Below, piece by piece: positions 56,803 through 64,000 of a stretch of DNA of 64,000 nucleotides. Numbering within the stretch: the stretch's first letter is position 1; each line of letters starts with the position of its first letter. A model generated the notes under the pieces. That model had not been told where the DNA came from. It made no database searches and saw only the letters and a program-made list of their open reading frames with translations. The translations under genes were made by a program, and so were the position numbers. This DNA comes from GCA-003244245 sp050699975. Lineage in GTDB: Bacteria; Actinomycetota; Actinomycetes; Mycobacteriales; Pseudonocardiaceae. The stretch covers positions 1-64,000 of the forward strand of contig JBOHGH010000004.1 in the NCBI GenBank assembly GCA_050699975.1, read 5' to 3'.

Positions 56803-57053
56803 TCTCTGAACCTGACCGTGGCGGTAGGTGCCGGGGGTAGACCAGGGTGCAGGGACGCAGGAGTCTTCTCACTGGTGTCGGGCGGGGAACGGGCAGGTCG
56901 AGAAGGTTCACACGGCTGACGATGATCATCGGGGACCGGGTTCAGGGAGCGCACCCGGTGCCGCCGCGCCTTCAGCGTCCATCGCGGTCCATCGCGCGGA
57001 GCGATCCGGCGCTAGCACATCAACTTAAACCACTTCACAGATTTCAGTGCTTC

Positions 57054-57082
57054 TTGAAACCTCGACTCCTTCAGAGTATGTT
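57054..57082 (+). promoter_or_regulatory. Probable promoter of small protein copy 2
   Basis: TTGAAA (-35, 57054-57059) and TATGTT (-10, 57077-57082) are separated by exactly 17 bases, close to the housekeeping sigma consensus. Transcription would start near 57089, with a leader of about 24 bases carrying GGGAGG before the ATG at 57113. Confidence 0.6.
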
Positions 57083-57112
57083 TGCTCAAAGACCCAGCAG
57101 CGGGAGGCCGAC

Positions 57113-57412
57113 ATGGACCTTCGGTGGAAGTTCTGGCACCGCCAGCTGAGAAGCGGGAACTCCGAGCAGGACGAACTGGAGCGCATCTCTGTAGGTGATC
57201 CGGATCCCACCTCGTACCCCGGTGCGGTCAACGGGGCTCGGGCCTGCCGGTTCGAGTGGGCTGACGAGGCCTCGCAAACCCTGATCCTGCCCTGGTCCTG
57301 CACTCGGGTGCTGGGCCACCGGGGCCAGCACCTCGCCGGCACGGGCGAGCGGGTTGCCGCCGTGCACCCCCACTCCTTGCCAACGGCGACGGCTACCAGC
57401 GTCTCGGTGTGA
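57113..57412 (+). CDS. Small conserved Cys/His protein of unknown function (copy 2)
   Basis: 99-residue protein starting at ATG 57113, supported by GGGAGG six bases upstream and by a good promoter. A longer frame from a GTG at 57047 would begin inside that promoter. After a basic, Trp-rich N-terminus (MDLRWKFWHRQL) it carries VGDPDP, CRFEWADE, LILPWSCTRVLGH, GQHLAGTG and VAAVH, shared with the protein at 1061-1327. Conserved Cys and His residues suggest metal binding or a redox role but nothing is established. It is convergent with the SARP gene, 120 bases away. The presence of paralogues at both ends of the cluster is the main clue to its history. Confidence 0.7.
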   Translation: MDLRWKFWHRQLRSGNSEQDELERISVGDPDPTSYPGAVNGARACRFEWADEASQTLILPWSCTRVLGHRGQHLAGTGERVAAVHPHSLPTATATSVSV

Positions 57413-57532
57413 TCACGTCGTATCACCCGTAACGCGACGGCCAAACCGATACCTGACTGGCAGCAGTACCGCTACGCCACCAGCCACCACCAGCTGCGGC
57501 ATGCACCCCCACATCGAACACCCGCTGCCTGC

Positions 57533-60500
57533 CTAATCTTCGGACGTCATATTCGGCAGCGGGCTCGGTTGGACGTCGATCTCCGTCATCCGGCTGACGT
57601 AGGTTCGATAGTGTCGGCGTGCCTCGCCGAGGCGGCCCCCCTCGAGCAGCACTCCGACGAGGTTGAGATGTGCCTCCTCGTCGTAACGGTCCTGCTCGAG
57701 CAAGCGCAACGAGCACCGCACGACTGCGTCGGTATCACCGGCGTCGCGCAGCCGCGCAGCCAGTGCCCGAAGGAGGGCGATGCGGGTGGCCCGGACCTCT
57801 TCGGCCAGCGCGCAGCCCCACTCTTGGTAGGGGTCCTCTTCGAGGAAATCCCCGGTATGGGCGGCAAGGGCGGCCTCGACTCGCGCGGTCGCATCCGGCG
57901 CCTTTGCCCGGTCCGCGTCGAGAGCAGCGGTGGCTCGAGTGAGGAAGTCCTCGACGTCGACGCTGACCTGGGCGCGGTTCAACCACACCGCGCCACCGGT
58001 GGTGACCAATGGACCCTCGCCTGACGACTGGGGTTGCAGCACATCGCGGACCGTGGACAGCAGCACTGACAGCCGGTTGCCGGCCACGGCCGGCTCCGCC
58101 TCCGGCCACAACAGCTCCATAAGCTGATCACGGGGGGTCGGCCGGCGCCGGGCAATCAGGATCTTCAACAGGTCCCGGGCTTTCTTCGACTTCCATACGG
58201 TAGGGGGAATCGGGGCCCCGTCGCGGATCACCTGGAACACGCCGAGCGTCTGGATGGACACCGCGGGCGCGGAACGGACCAGCGCGGCTAACGGTCCGGC
58301 GGCCCGCCGCGACTCGACCTCGACGCCGTAGTCTCGAAGCATCCGGTCCGCGAGGTCGGCGTCGATGCCGGGAATGGGCGCGCCGATGCGACCAGCCACG
58401 ACTCTGGTCGCGGCCTCCTCGAGGCGACAGCCCGTCTCCTGCCAGATGTCGATCGCCTCCCGCAGCGGGGTGGCAGCTACGGTGGGATCACTGGAGGCCA
58501 GCACGCCCAACGTGATCGCCTCGGCCAGGCCTGGGTTGTCCCGCCGCTGCCGCGCGGCCACGGCAGCCCGGTCGGCATCCACCAAGGCACCCAGCCGATC
58601 ATCGCCCATCAACTCGACCCAGCCACGGGCCAGGAACGCCGGGACCTCACGAAGTCCCTCGCCCAACTCCACAGCACGGTCCGCGCGCTCACGAGCTAGC
58701 TCCAGGTCATCTGCCGAACCGATGCGCGCGAGACCGATCAGCGCCGAACTGAGGCCGAACACATCGTGGCGCGGCTCGGCGAGGGCCAGGGCCTCCTCGT
58801 ACGCTGCCCGGGCTCGAATCAGCTGGCCCCTGGTCCGATGCAGGTCACCAAGACCGCACAGTGGCCACGCCAGGAATCGGGAGCTGATGCGCTGAAAGAG
58901 GTCGATAGCCGTGGCGAAGTCACCCGCCGCCGCCTCCAGCATCCCGAGGCGCCCGCAGGCGCGGCCGCGGGTTGTCAGGGCATGCGCCACGAGGAACGGA
59001 TCCTCGCATTGCTCGCTGAGGGTCAACACGATCTGGCAGTCGGCCAGCGCCCGCCGAGGTGCACCCAGCTCGAACTGGTGGAATGCCCGGCAAACCCGAA
59101 TCCACATCAGCTGGAGAAGTTCGTCGCTCGCGGCGGCACTGCGCAGGGCATCGGTGCAATAGACGTCGGCTTGCCGCCAGTCACCCTCGGCAGCGGCCAG
59201 GAGCGCGAAGACGTGGTGGACGCTAGACCACGCGCGTGGCTCGCCGCACCGTTGGGCCGCGGTCCGTGCTCGATTCGCCGCCTTCCGCAGCCCAGCGAGG
59301 TCACCAGTCATCCGGTGAGCGCTCGCCGACAGCGCCAGCACCCGCGTCTCGTCGAGCGTGTCCTCGCGGTCCAGCCGGGCACGCATGGTCAACGCCTGAA
59401 CCTCATTGAACTCGCCCTGGGCGAAAGCGATCAAACCGACCCGCCAGGACAGCGAGGGCTCTAACTCGTCTCGATCGTGACCAGCGCGGTGAAAGTGCTG
59501 CAGCGCCTGCGTCCACTGTCCCCGCACCTGCTGCGCCTGGCCCAGAACTCGTTGAATCCGCGGGTCGTCGAGATACTCGGCTGGCAGCTCCGCGGCCTGC
59601 AGCACGGCCTCGGGGTGGCCGCGCTCCACCATCGCGCCACCGTGATCGACCAGTAGAGACGCGCACGCGGCATAGTCGCCTGCTGCGAGCAGATGTCGCA
59701 GGGCTTCGGCCTGTGCCCCCCGCCCGACGCACTCGTTGGCCGCCGTCACATGCAGCGCTCTGCGCTCGCTTGAGGACGGCGCCGCCTCGTGCTCGAAGTA
59801 GTCACGCAACGGCCGTACGAGCGACCAGCCAGCGCCGTCACCCCCGCTACGCCGCACGAGTCCCTGGCGGCTCAGTTCGGCGAACGCGGTCGTCGGACCA
59901 TTGAGCCCGCGCGCAATCTCCGTGGTGGATCCAACCTCACCGAAGATCGCCAACCTACCCAGCAGACGCTGAGCCCACTCGGGCGCGGCACCGATGACCT
60001 CCTCGGCCAGGTAGCCATGGAAACGCTCCCCGGGGTGAGACAGCCGTCCCACCCCGCTGAGGCGATGATCCGCTCCGATCCCCCGTAGCATCTCCACAAC
60101 GCTGTGCACCGCTGTCGGCCAACCGCCAGTCTGCTCCCAGACTCGCCCGGGCAGGCCAGCCGGATCCCTTCCTACCGTCTTACGAAGAAGCGCCTCGACA
60201 TCGGCGACGTCGAAGGCAAGGTCCGGCGCGTGGATCTCCGTGACAAGACCGCGTCCCCTCAGCCGCTGCAGGGAGAACGGAGGCTCATGTCGGGATACCA
60301 GCACGAGATGCAGCCTGTCCGGGGCTTGCCGGCACAAACCTTCGACGATCATCGCTGCGTCGCGGCCCGGCTGCAGTCCGTGCAGGTCATCGATGACCAG
60401 AACGAGGTCCGTGTTCAGGGTGCGGCGCAACCAGACGCAGATGGCCTCGACCGACGACCCTGTCTGCTCCGTGTTCAACGGCCGTGGGTCCCCGGGCACC

Positions 60501-60853
60501 GCCACGTGCTCCCACAGCACCGTAAACAGGCTGGCCAGAAGGCGGTCCGCATCCCCCTCGTGGTCCTCGTAACTCAGCCACGCGGTTGGGCGGCTGCGCG
60601 ACCAGGCCGCCACCGCCGTGGTCTTGCCCCAGCCGGCTGCGCCAATCACCAGACAAATCCGGCGCTTCGCAGCACGGTTGAGGAGCTCGTCAACTGACGG
60701 GCGTTCGACTAGCGCGTCAGCCGGCGCGGGTGGGGTTAGCTCAACACAGCGAACCACCGCGGCGGCCCCTACCTTCCTTGCACGCTTCACATCTACGTGG
60801 TCAGGCCTGGTGTCGTAGCCGACCAGTCGCATCGGGTAGTCGATGTCACACAC
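57533..60853 (-). CDS. Large ATPase-SARP transcriptional regulator
   Basis: 1,106-residue regulator. The N-terminal part is a MalT-like STAND ATPase with a P-loop GAAGWGKT at 71-78 and a Walker B strand VLVIDD at 151-156. A long helical-repeat (TPR-like) region fills the middle. The C-terminus is a SARP unit from about residue 865: an OmpR-like winged helix (TLGVFQVIRDG to LLSTVRDVLQ), then the all-helical transcriptional activation domain (ALAAHTGDFLEEDPYQEW onward). In AfsR-type large SARPs the SARP unit is N-terminal, so the order here is reversed. The first start is GTG at 60853, but AGAGG lies almost against it; ATG at 60832 has no visible binding site, so the start is uncertain. It is a good candidate pathway activator. 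A relic of its DNA-binding domain lies at 75-386. Confidence 0.85.
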   Translation of the reverse strand: MCDIDYPMRLVGYDTRPDHVDVKRARKVGAAAVVRCVELTPPAPADALVERPSVDELLNRAAKRRICLVIGAAGWGKTTAVAAWSRSRPTAWLSYEDHEGDADRLLASLFTVLWEHVAVPGDPRPLNTEQTGSSVEAICVWLRRTLNTDLVLVIDDLHGLQPGRDAAMIVEGLCRQAPDRLHLVLVSRHEPPFSLQRLRGRGLVTEIHAPDLAFDVADVEALLRKTVGRDPAGLPGRVWEQTGGWPTAVHSVVEMLRGIGADHRLSGVGRLSHPGERFHGYLAEEVIGAAPEWAQRLLGRLAIFGEVGSTTEIARGLNGPTTAFAELSRQGLVRRSGGDGAGWSLVRPLRDYFEHEAAPSSSERRALHVTAANECVGRGAQAEALRHLLAAGDYAACASLLVDHGGAMVERGHPEAVLQAAELPAEYLDDPRIQRVLGQAQQVRGQWTQALQHFHRAGHDRDELEPSLSWRVGLIAFAQGEFNEVQALTMRARLDREDTLDETRVLALSASAHRMTGDLAGLRKAANRARTAAQRCGEPRAWSSVHHVFALLAAAEGDWRQADVYCTDALRSAAASDELLQLMWIRVCRAFHQFELGAPRRALADCQIVLTLSEQCEDPFLVAHALTTRGRACGRLGMLEAAAGDFATAIDLFQRISSRFLAWPLCGLGDLHRTRGQLIRARAAYEEALALAEPRHDVFGLSSALIGLARIGSADDLELARERADRAVELGEGLREVPAFLARGWVELMGDDRLGALVDADRAAVAARQRRDNPGLAEAITLGVLASSDPTVAATPLREAIDIWQETGCRLEEAATRVVAGRIGAPIPGIDADLADRMLRDYGVEVESRRAAGPLAALVRSAPAVSIQTLGVFQVIRDGAPIPPTVWKSKKARDLLKILIARRRPTPRDQLMELLWPEAEPAVAGNRLSVLLSTVRDVLQPQSSGEGPLVTTGGAVWLNRAQVSVDVEDFLTRATAALDADRAKAPDATARVEAALAAHTGDFLEEDPYQEWGCALAEEVRATRIALLRALAARLRDAGDTDAVVRCSLRLLEQDRYDEEAHLNLVGVLLEGGRLGEARRHYRTYVSRMTEIDVQPSPLPNMTSED

Positions 60854-61033
60854 ACCTCTGATTTGATCAAGTCATCCGATCAATCCTGCAAGTACACCCA
60901 GTCGGGTGATGACCGGAGCACTACCGGATGACAGTACCCCAGCCGGGCTGTTTGCACCCGTTGAGACGTTTCGGCTGTTTAAGTCTCTTTTTCGGGCTCG
61001 GACGCACCGGAAGTCGGCGGCTTCGGGGTACCG

Positions 61034-61243
61034 CTAGACCGATGGTCGGGGGCTGCTGGACCACCCTTTAGAGACAGGTCCCGTCCTGCCGCACACTCTC
61101 CGTAATATCCCGTCTGGGCCCGGTGCGACCCGCTGGAAACTGAACCCGCCGCGCCTGGCGGCATCCAGCAGCCGCTTCGCGCGCTTCGCGGCGGCCAGAT
61201 CCGGACTCTCAACACGAACGACCGGCCGGTAGAGGTTTTCCAT
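61034..61243 (-). CDS. Possible small hypothetical protein or gene relic
   Basis: 69-codon frame beginning MENLYRPVVRVESPDLAAAK. The first 50 residues have a natural amphipathic, Arg/Lys-rich composition that looks like a genuine helical protein, while the last 20 do not. The ATG has no clear ribosome binding site. It may be the N-terminal remnant of a longer gene. I do not recognise a family. Confidence 0.3.
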   Translation of the reverse strand: MENLYRPVVRVESPDLAAAKRAKRLLDAARRGGFSFQRVAPGPDGILRRVCGRTGPVSKGWSSSPRPSV

Positions 61244-61534
61244 TGCGGCCGGGCCCGTACAGGCGATGATCCGGCGTGCCGACAGCCGCCGCAGGCAGTC
61301 GCCGGGCTACCCGGAACTGGTGGCGCAGCCCGTGGGGGCAGGTGACCAAAGCCGAAGTTCCGCCAGGGCGCGGTTCGTGGCTATGGTGCCGCGTTACCCT
61401 ACGCTCACGAACAGCCACCCACTGTAACGGTAGTTGCGAAGAGGGAGAGTTCGTAGTACCACTGACTGCGTCGGCTGCTTCAGGCCTATTGCTGTGCTGC
61501 CGACTTTCGTGAGCGAGGGGACGCGTCCAGTGCC

Positions 61535-61560
61535 TTCCTGGGAAGCGAAGTTCCCGGGAA
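61535..61560. promoter_or_regulatory. Twin TTCCYGGGAA palindromes upstream of the small gene
   Basis: TTCCTGGGAA (61535-61544) and TTCCCGGGAA (61551-61560) are spaced 16 bases apart and end about 20 bases before the start codon at 61580, next to the ribosome binding site. They could be a double operator or form alternative mRNA hairpins that hide the binding site. Confidence 0.35.
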
Positions 61561-61579
61561 AGAGATAAAGGGGGATCGT

Positions 61580-61753
61580 ATGAGGATCACGGAGATATTC
61601 ATATTTGGCCGCTATCGCGGCAGGGGTGACCGCTACCACGGGGGTCATTACTACCGATACGGTTACGGACCTCCCTACGGGGGCTACAAGCGGCGGAGCC
61701 TCGACGATCGCGACACCCCCATAGCGAGGCTGAAGGGAAGTTCGACCTTCTAG
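61580..61753 (+). CDS. 57-residue Tyr/Gly/Arg-rich small protein
   Basis: Reads MRITEIFIFGRYRGRG, then a segment dominated by Tyr, Gly, His and Arg (RYHGGHYYRYGYGPPYGGYK, residues 18-37) and a charged C-terminus ending in LKGSSTF. ATG 61580 is preceded by AAAGGGGG at ideal spacing. The hydrophobic N-terminal strand uses rare ATA codons. A bidirectional hairpin terminator follows between this gene and the convergent HAD gene. There is no signal peptide. Composition recalls low-complexity, self-associating or RNA/metal-binding peptides; a modified-peptide precursor is also conceivable but no maturation enzyme is adjacent. I do not recognise a family. Confidence 0.6.
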   Translation: MRITEIFIFGRYRGRGDRYHGGHYYRYGYGPPYGGYKRRSLDDRDTPIARLKGSSTF

Positions 61754-61786
61754 CCCGGTAGGTCGCCGGGGGCGGCGAAGTCTGGT

Positions 61787-61822
61787 ACCGGCGCCCAGCT
61801 CGGGGAGGAGTGGGGCGCCGGT
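61787..61822. terminator. Bidirectional terminator between convergent genes
   Basis: ACCGGCGCCC (61787-61796) and GGGCGCCGGT (61813-61822) form a perfect 10-bp stem with a 16-base loop, just past the small gene and touching the stop codon of the HAD gene. No T-run on either side. Confidence 0.6.
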
Positions 61823-62646
61823 CAGAACCACCTTTCCAGGATCAGCGCGAGGCCGTCCTGCGAGTTCGGCGCCGTGATCTCGTCGGCGGACTCGAGCACG
61901 GCGGGATGGGCATTGGCCATCGCCACCCCGTGCCCCGCCCATTGCAGCATCGGCAGGTCGTTGGGCATATCACCCACGGCCACGACCTCGGCCGGCGCGA
62001 TCCCCAGCTCGCCGGCCAGCCGGGCCAGGCCGCTGCCTTTGGTGACGCCGGGCGCGGAGATCTCGATGAGGCCGTGGCCGGTGGAGAAGGTGACGTGCAC
62101 CGGGGCCCCGAGTTGGGCACTGACGATCTCGCGGACCGCGGCGGCCATCACGTCGCTGCGCGCATCCGGCTGGCGGACCAGCAGCTTGGTCGCGGGTCGG
62201 CCGAGTAGCACGTCGCGCGGCGCGGGCACGGAATCCCCGCCGGGCCAGGGATGGGTGTAGCCCGGCTCGGCGAGGAACTCGTCGAAACCGTTGCGCAGGG
62301 CACTGCCGGCGGGCAGCTCAACGGCGAGCTTCGCGCCCGGTAGTGCGGTCGTCACCACGTTCGCCGCGTCCCGCAGCTGCAGCGGATCCAGGGTCGCCGC
62401 GTAGCTGACACAGTCGGTCGCGGCGTCGTAGAGCACCGCACCGTTGGCGCACACCGCATACCCGGCATGTCCGAGTTGCTCGACGATTGGCGGGATCCAC
62501 CGCGGTGGGCGACCGGTGACCAGCACGAACGGAACGCCGGCAGCAAGCACCCGATGCACCGCGGCCCGGGTGCGCGCGGAGATCCGGTCAGTCGGGCCCA
62601 GCAAAGTACCGTCCACGTCCGATGCAACCAGCCGGGGCCTCTCCAT
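61822..62646 (-). CDS. Cof-type HAD-IIB family phosphatase
   Basis: 274-residue haloacid dehalogenase-superfamily hydrolase. The nucleophile motif DVDGTLLG is at residues 10-17, motif II is VTGRPP, and the C-terminal metal-binding motif is GDMPNDLPML. The inserted cap between the motifs is the C2 type of the Cof subgroup, which dephosphorylates small phosphorylated metabolites; the substrate is not predictable. It starts at ATG 62646 with a G-rich but imperfect ribosome binding site. It follows serS on the same strand, separated by 131 bases that contain 22-bp tandem repeats. The serS-HAD pair is frequent in actinomycetes, so this is probably core genome and not part of the peptide cluster. 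Confidence 0.9.
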   Translation of the reverse strand: MERPRLVASDVDGTLLGPTDRISARTRAAVHRVLAAGVPFVLVTGRPPRWIPPIVEQLGHAGYAVCANGAVLYDAATDCVSYAATLDPLQLRDAANVVTTALPGAKLAVELPAGSALRNGFDEFLAEPGYTHPWPGGDSVPAPRDVLLGRPATKLLVRQPDARSDVMAAAVREIVSAQLGAPVHVTFSTGHGLIEISAPGVTKGSGLARLAGELGIAPAEVVAVGDMPNDLPMLQWAGHGVAMANAHPAVLESADEITAPNSQDGLALILERWF

Positions 62647-62666
62647 ACCCCGACCCTACGTTTCCC

Positions 62667-62767
62667 CGCGTGTCCGTCCCCCACACCCGGCATGTCCGGC
62701 TCCCGTGCCCCGCGTGTCCGGCTCCTGTGCCCGGTGTGTCCGGCTCCTGTGCCCGGTGTGTCAGCCG
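62667..62767. repeat. Four-copy 22-bp tandem repeat between serS and the HAD gene
   Basis: The unit TGTCCGGCTCCTGTGCCCGG recurs at 62691-62712, 62713-62734 and 62735-62756 with few changes, preceded by a diverged 24-base copy at 62667-62690 and followed by a partial one. It starts 11 bases after the serS stop codon. Its role is unknown; read-through control or simple slippage expansion are possible. Confidence 0.75.
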
Positions 62768-62777
62768 CTGATGCGCG

Positions 62778-64000
62778 TCAGCCAGCGGTGATCAATTCCA
62801 GGCCGCCCACCGCGGATCGCAGTGCCGCGGGAACCCGCACCGAACCGTCGGCTTGCTGGTGGTTCTCCAGGACGGCGACGATCCACCGGGTGGTGGCCAG
62901 CGTGCCGTTGAGAGTGGCCGCGACCTGAGGGCGCCCGTCGGCGTCGCGGTACCGGATGCCCAACCTGCGGGCCTGGAAGGTGGTGCAGTTCGAGGCGGAG
63001 GTCAGTTCGCGGTAGGCCCGCTGGGACGGCAGCCAGGCCTCGCAGTCGAACTTGCGCGCCGCCGAACTGCCCAGGTCCCCAGCCGCGACGTCAATCACCC
63101 GGTAGGGCACCTCGATCGCGGCGAGCATCTGCTCCTCCCAGGCCAGCAGCCGTTCATGCTCGGCGGCAGCGTCTTCGGGGCGGGTGTAGACGAACATCTC
63201 GACCTTGTCGAACTGGTGCACCCGGATGATGCCGCGGGTGTCCTTGCCATACGAACCGGCCTCACGGCGAAAGCAGGACGACCAGCCAGCGTAACGCAAC
63301 GGTCCACCGGACAGGTCAACGATCTCCCCGGCGTGGTAGCCGGCCAGCGCCACCTCGGAGGTCCCCACCAGGTAGAGGTCGTCGTCGCGCAGCCGGTACA
63401 CCTCAGCGGCATGCGCGCCGAGGAACCCGGTCCCGTCCATGATCTCCGGACGGACCAGCACCGGCGGGATCATCAGGGTGAAGCCGGACGCGACGGCCTG
63501 CGATGCGGCCAGCTGCAGCAGCCCGAGCTGAAGCTGCGCGCCCAGGCCGGTGAGGAAGTAGAACCGGGCCCCGGAGACCTTCGCGCCGCGCTCCATATCA
63601 AGCAGTCCAAGAGCGGTGCCCAGCTCCAGATGATCGCGCGGGTCGAAACCCAGCTCCGGCGGCTGCCCGACATGCTTAAGCACGACATAGTCGTCCTCCC
63701 CGCCGGCAGGGACCCCGTCGATGACCAGATTGGACACCGCGCGGTGCGCGGACTCGATCGCCTCCTCGGCGCCCGCCTGCTCGGCTTCGGCGAGTTTGAC
63801 GTCAGCAGCAAGCTGTTTGGCATGCCCGAGCAGCTCGTCGCGCTCGGCACCGCGCGCCCGGCCGACCTGCTTGCCCAGCACCTTCTGCTCAGCGCGCAAG
63901 GAGTCGGCGGCGGCAACGGCCTTGCGGCGCCGCTCGTCGGCGGCGATCAGCGCGTCGACGGCAGCCTCGTCCTCCCTGCGGGCGCGCTGCGAGGCGCGCA
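62778..64000 (-). CDS. serS: Seryl-tRNA synthetase, 5' end outside the window
   Basis: Class II seryl-tRNA synthetase, charging tRNA-Ser with serine in the cytoplasm. The frame stays open to the window edge (RASQRARREDEAAVDALIAA at the very end), so the start codon and roughly the first 15-20 residues are missing. Visible parts: the N-terminal coiled-coil arm (RAEQKVLGKQVGRA onward), motif 2 around CFRREAGSYGKDTRGIIRVH, and motif 3 NGTLATTRWIVAVLENHQ near the C-terminus. The stop codon is at 62778-62780. It is a housekeeping gene and marks the chromosomal context of the cluster. Nothing suggests a second, resistance-type copy. Confidence 0.97.
   Translation of the reverse strand, partial: RASQRARREDEAAVDALIAADERRRKAVAAADSLRAEQKVLGKQVGRARGAERDELLGHAKQLAADVKLAEAEQAGAEEAIESAHRAVSNLVIDGVPAGGEDDYVVLKHVGQPPELGFDPRDHLELGTALGLLDMERGAKVSGARFYFLTGLGAQLQLGLLQLAASQAVASGFTLMIPPVLVRPEIMDGTGFLGAHAAEVYRLRDDDLYLVGTSEVALAGYHAGEIVDLSGGPLRYAGWSSCFRREAGSYGKDTRGIIRVHQFDKVEMFVYTRPEDAAAEHERLLAWEEQMLAAIEVPYRVIDVAAGDLGSSAARKFDCEAWLPSQRAYRELTSASNCTTFQARRLGIRYRDADGRPQVAATLNGTLATTRWIVAVLENHQQADGSVRVPAALRSAVGGLELITAG

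Larger units (their letters stand above)
60854..61579. other. Mostly gene-free stretch between the SARP gene and the small Tyr/Gly-rich gene
   Basis: Only one frame here looks protein-like, the tentative small gene at 61034-61243. The segment just upstream of the SARP gene contains TTGATCAA within a pair of TTGATC repeats, which could be a control site. Two near-identical palindromes lie at its right end. Confidence 0.5.

Noticed and set aside
61209..61418. 69-codon minus-strand frame containing CPHGLRHQFRVARR
   Set aside because: It overlaps the more protein-like frame at 61034-61243, lacks a ribosome binding site and cannot be tied to any family.
62778..64000. serS as a resistance copy or part of the peptide cluster
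   Set aside because: The serS-HAD arrangement is a normal core-genome pair and the protein shows no unusual features.

Overview
The window looks like a high-GC actinomycete chromosome. GC is very high throughout, the regulators are SARP-type, and the right edge carries serS followed by a HAD phosphatase gene, a core-genome pair often seen in actinomycetes. A member of the Pseudonocardiales is my guess, not something the sequence proves. Almost everything between 2.0 and 55.1 kb is one nonribosomal peptide gene cluster read on the minus strand.

Left flank (1-2.0 kb): decayed DNA. It holds a broken SARP DNA-binding domain, an IS256-type transposase remnant, a small Cys/His-containing protein gene, and a block of inverted repeats with a 33-bp hairpin. 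Cluster, in transcription order: a stand-alone serine hydrolase of the beta-lactamase/PBP fold (55065-53527), NRPS 1 (53466-33925, 5 modules), NRPS 2 (33914-4644, 7 modules, about 9,750 residues), an MFS exporter (4647-3385, overlapping the NRPS 2 stop by 4 bases), an MbtH-like protein (3326-3120), a strong hairpin terminator, then a dimethylargininase-family enzyme (2911-2024). Upstream of the cluster are a GbsR/MarR-type regulator, a second copy of the small Cys/His protein, and a large ATPase-SARP regulator. Right edge: a 57-residue Tyr/Gly/Arg-rich small protein gene, a Cof-type HAD phosphatase and the 3' part of serS.

How it should work: NRPS 1 starts with only the C-terminal half of a condensation domain and no acyl-activating enzyme, so the peptide probably starts with a free amine. 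Epimerization (E) domains sit in modules 2, 3, 4, 6, 8, 9, 10 and 12. Condensation domains have the D-accepting sequence type wherever an E domain precedes and the L-accepting type otherwise, so the order NRPS 1 then NRPS 2 is self-consistent. The specificity codes I read by alignment to GrsA give: module 1 hydrophobic?, 2 and 3 identical unknown (D), 4 Val (D), 5 hydrophobic?, 6 Gly (with an E domain), 7 basic?, 8 basic? (D), 9 Ser (D), 10 basic? (D), 11 basic?, 12 Val (D). NRPS 2 ends in an E domain with no thioesterase. An L residue at the N-terminus, a D residue at the C-terminus and a separate PBP-type hydrolase together match SurE-type cyclases, so I infer a head-to-tail cyclic dodecapeptide rich in basic residues. 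No P450, methyltransferase, halogenase or glycosyltransferase gene is in the window.

The cluster is bracketed by about 105-bp near-identical inverted repeats about 54 kb apart and by paired paralogues of the small protein. This suggests a history of duplication or transfer next to serS. Most other open frames, including several of 500-700 codons opposite the NRPS genes, are high-GC shadows and are left out.
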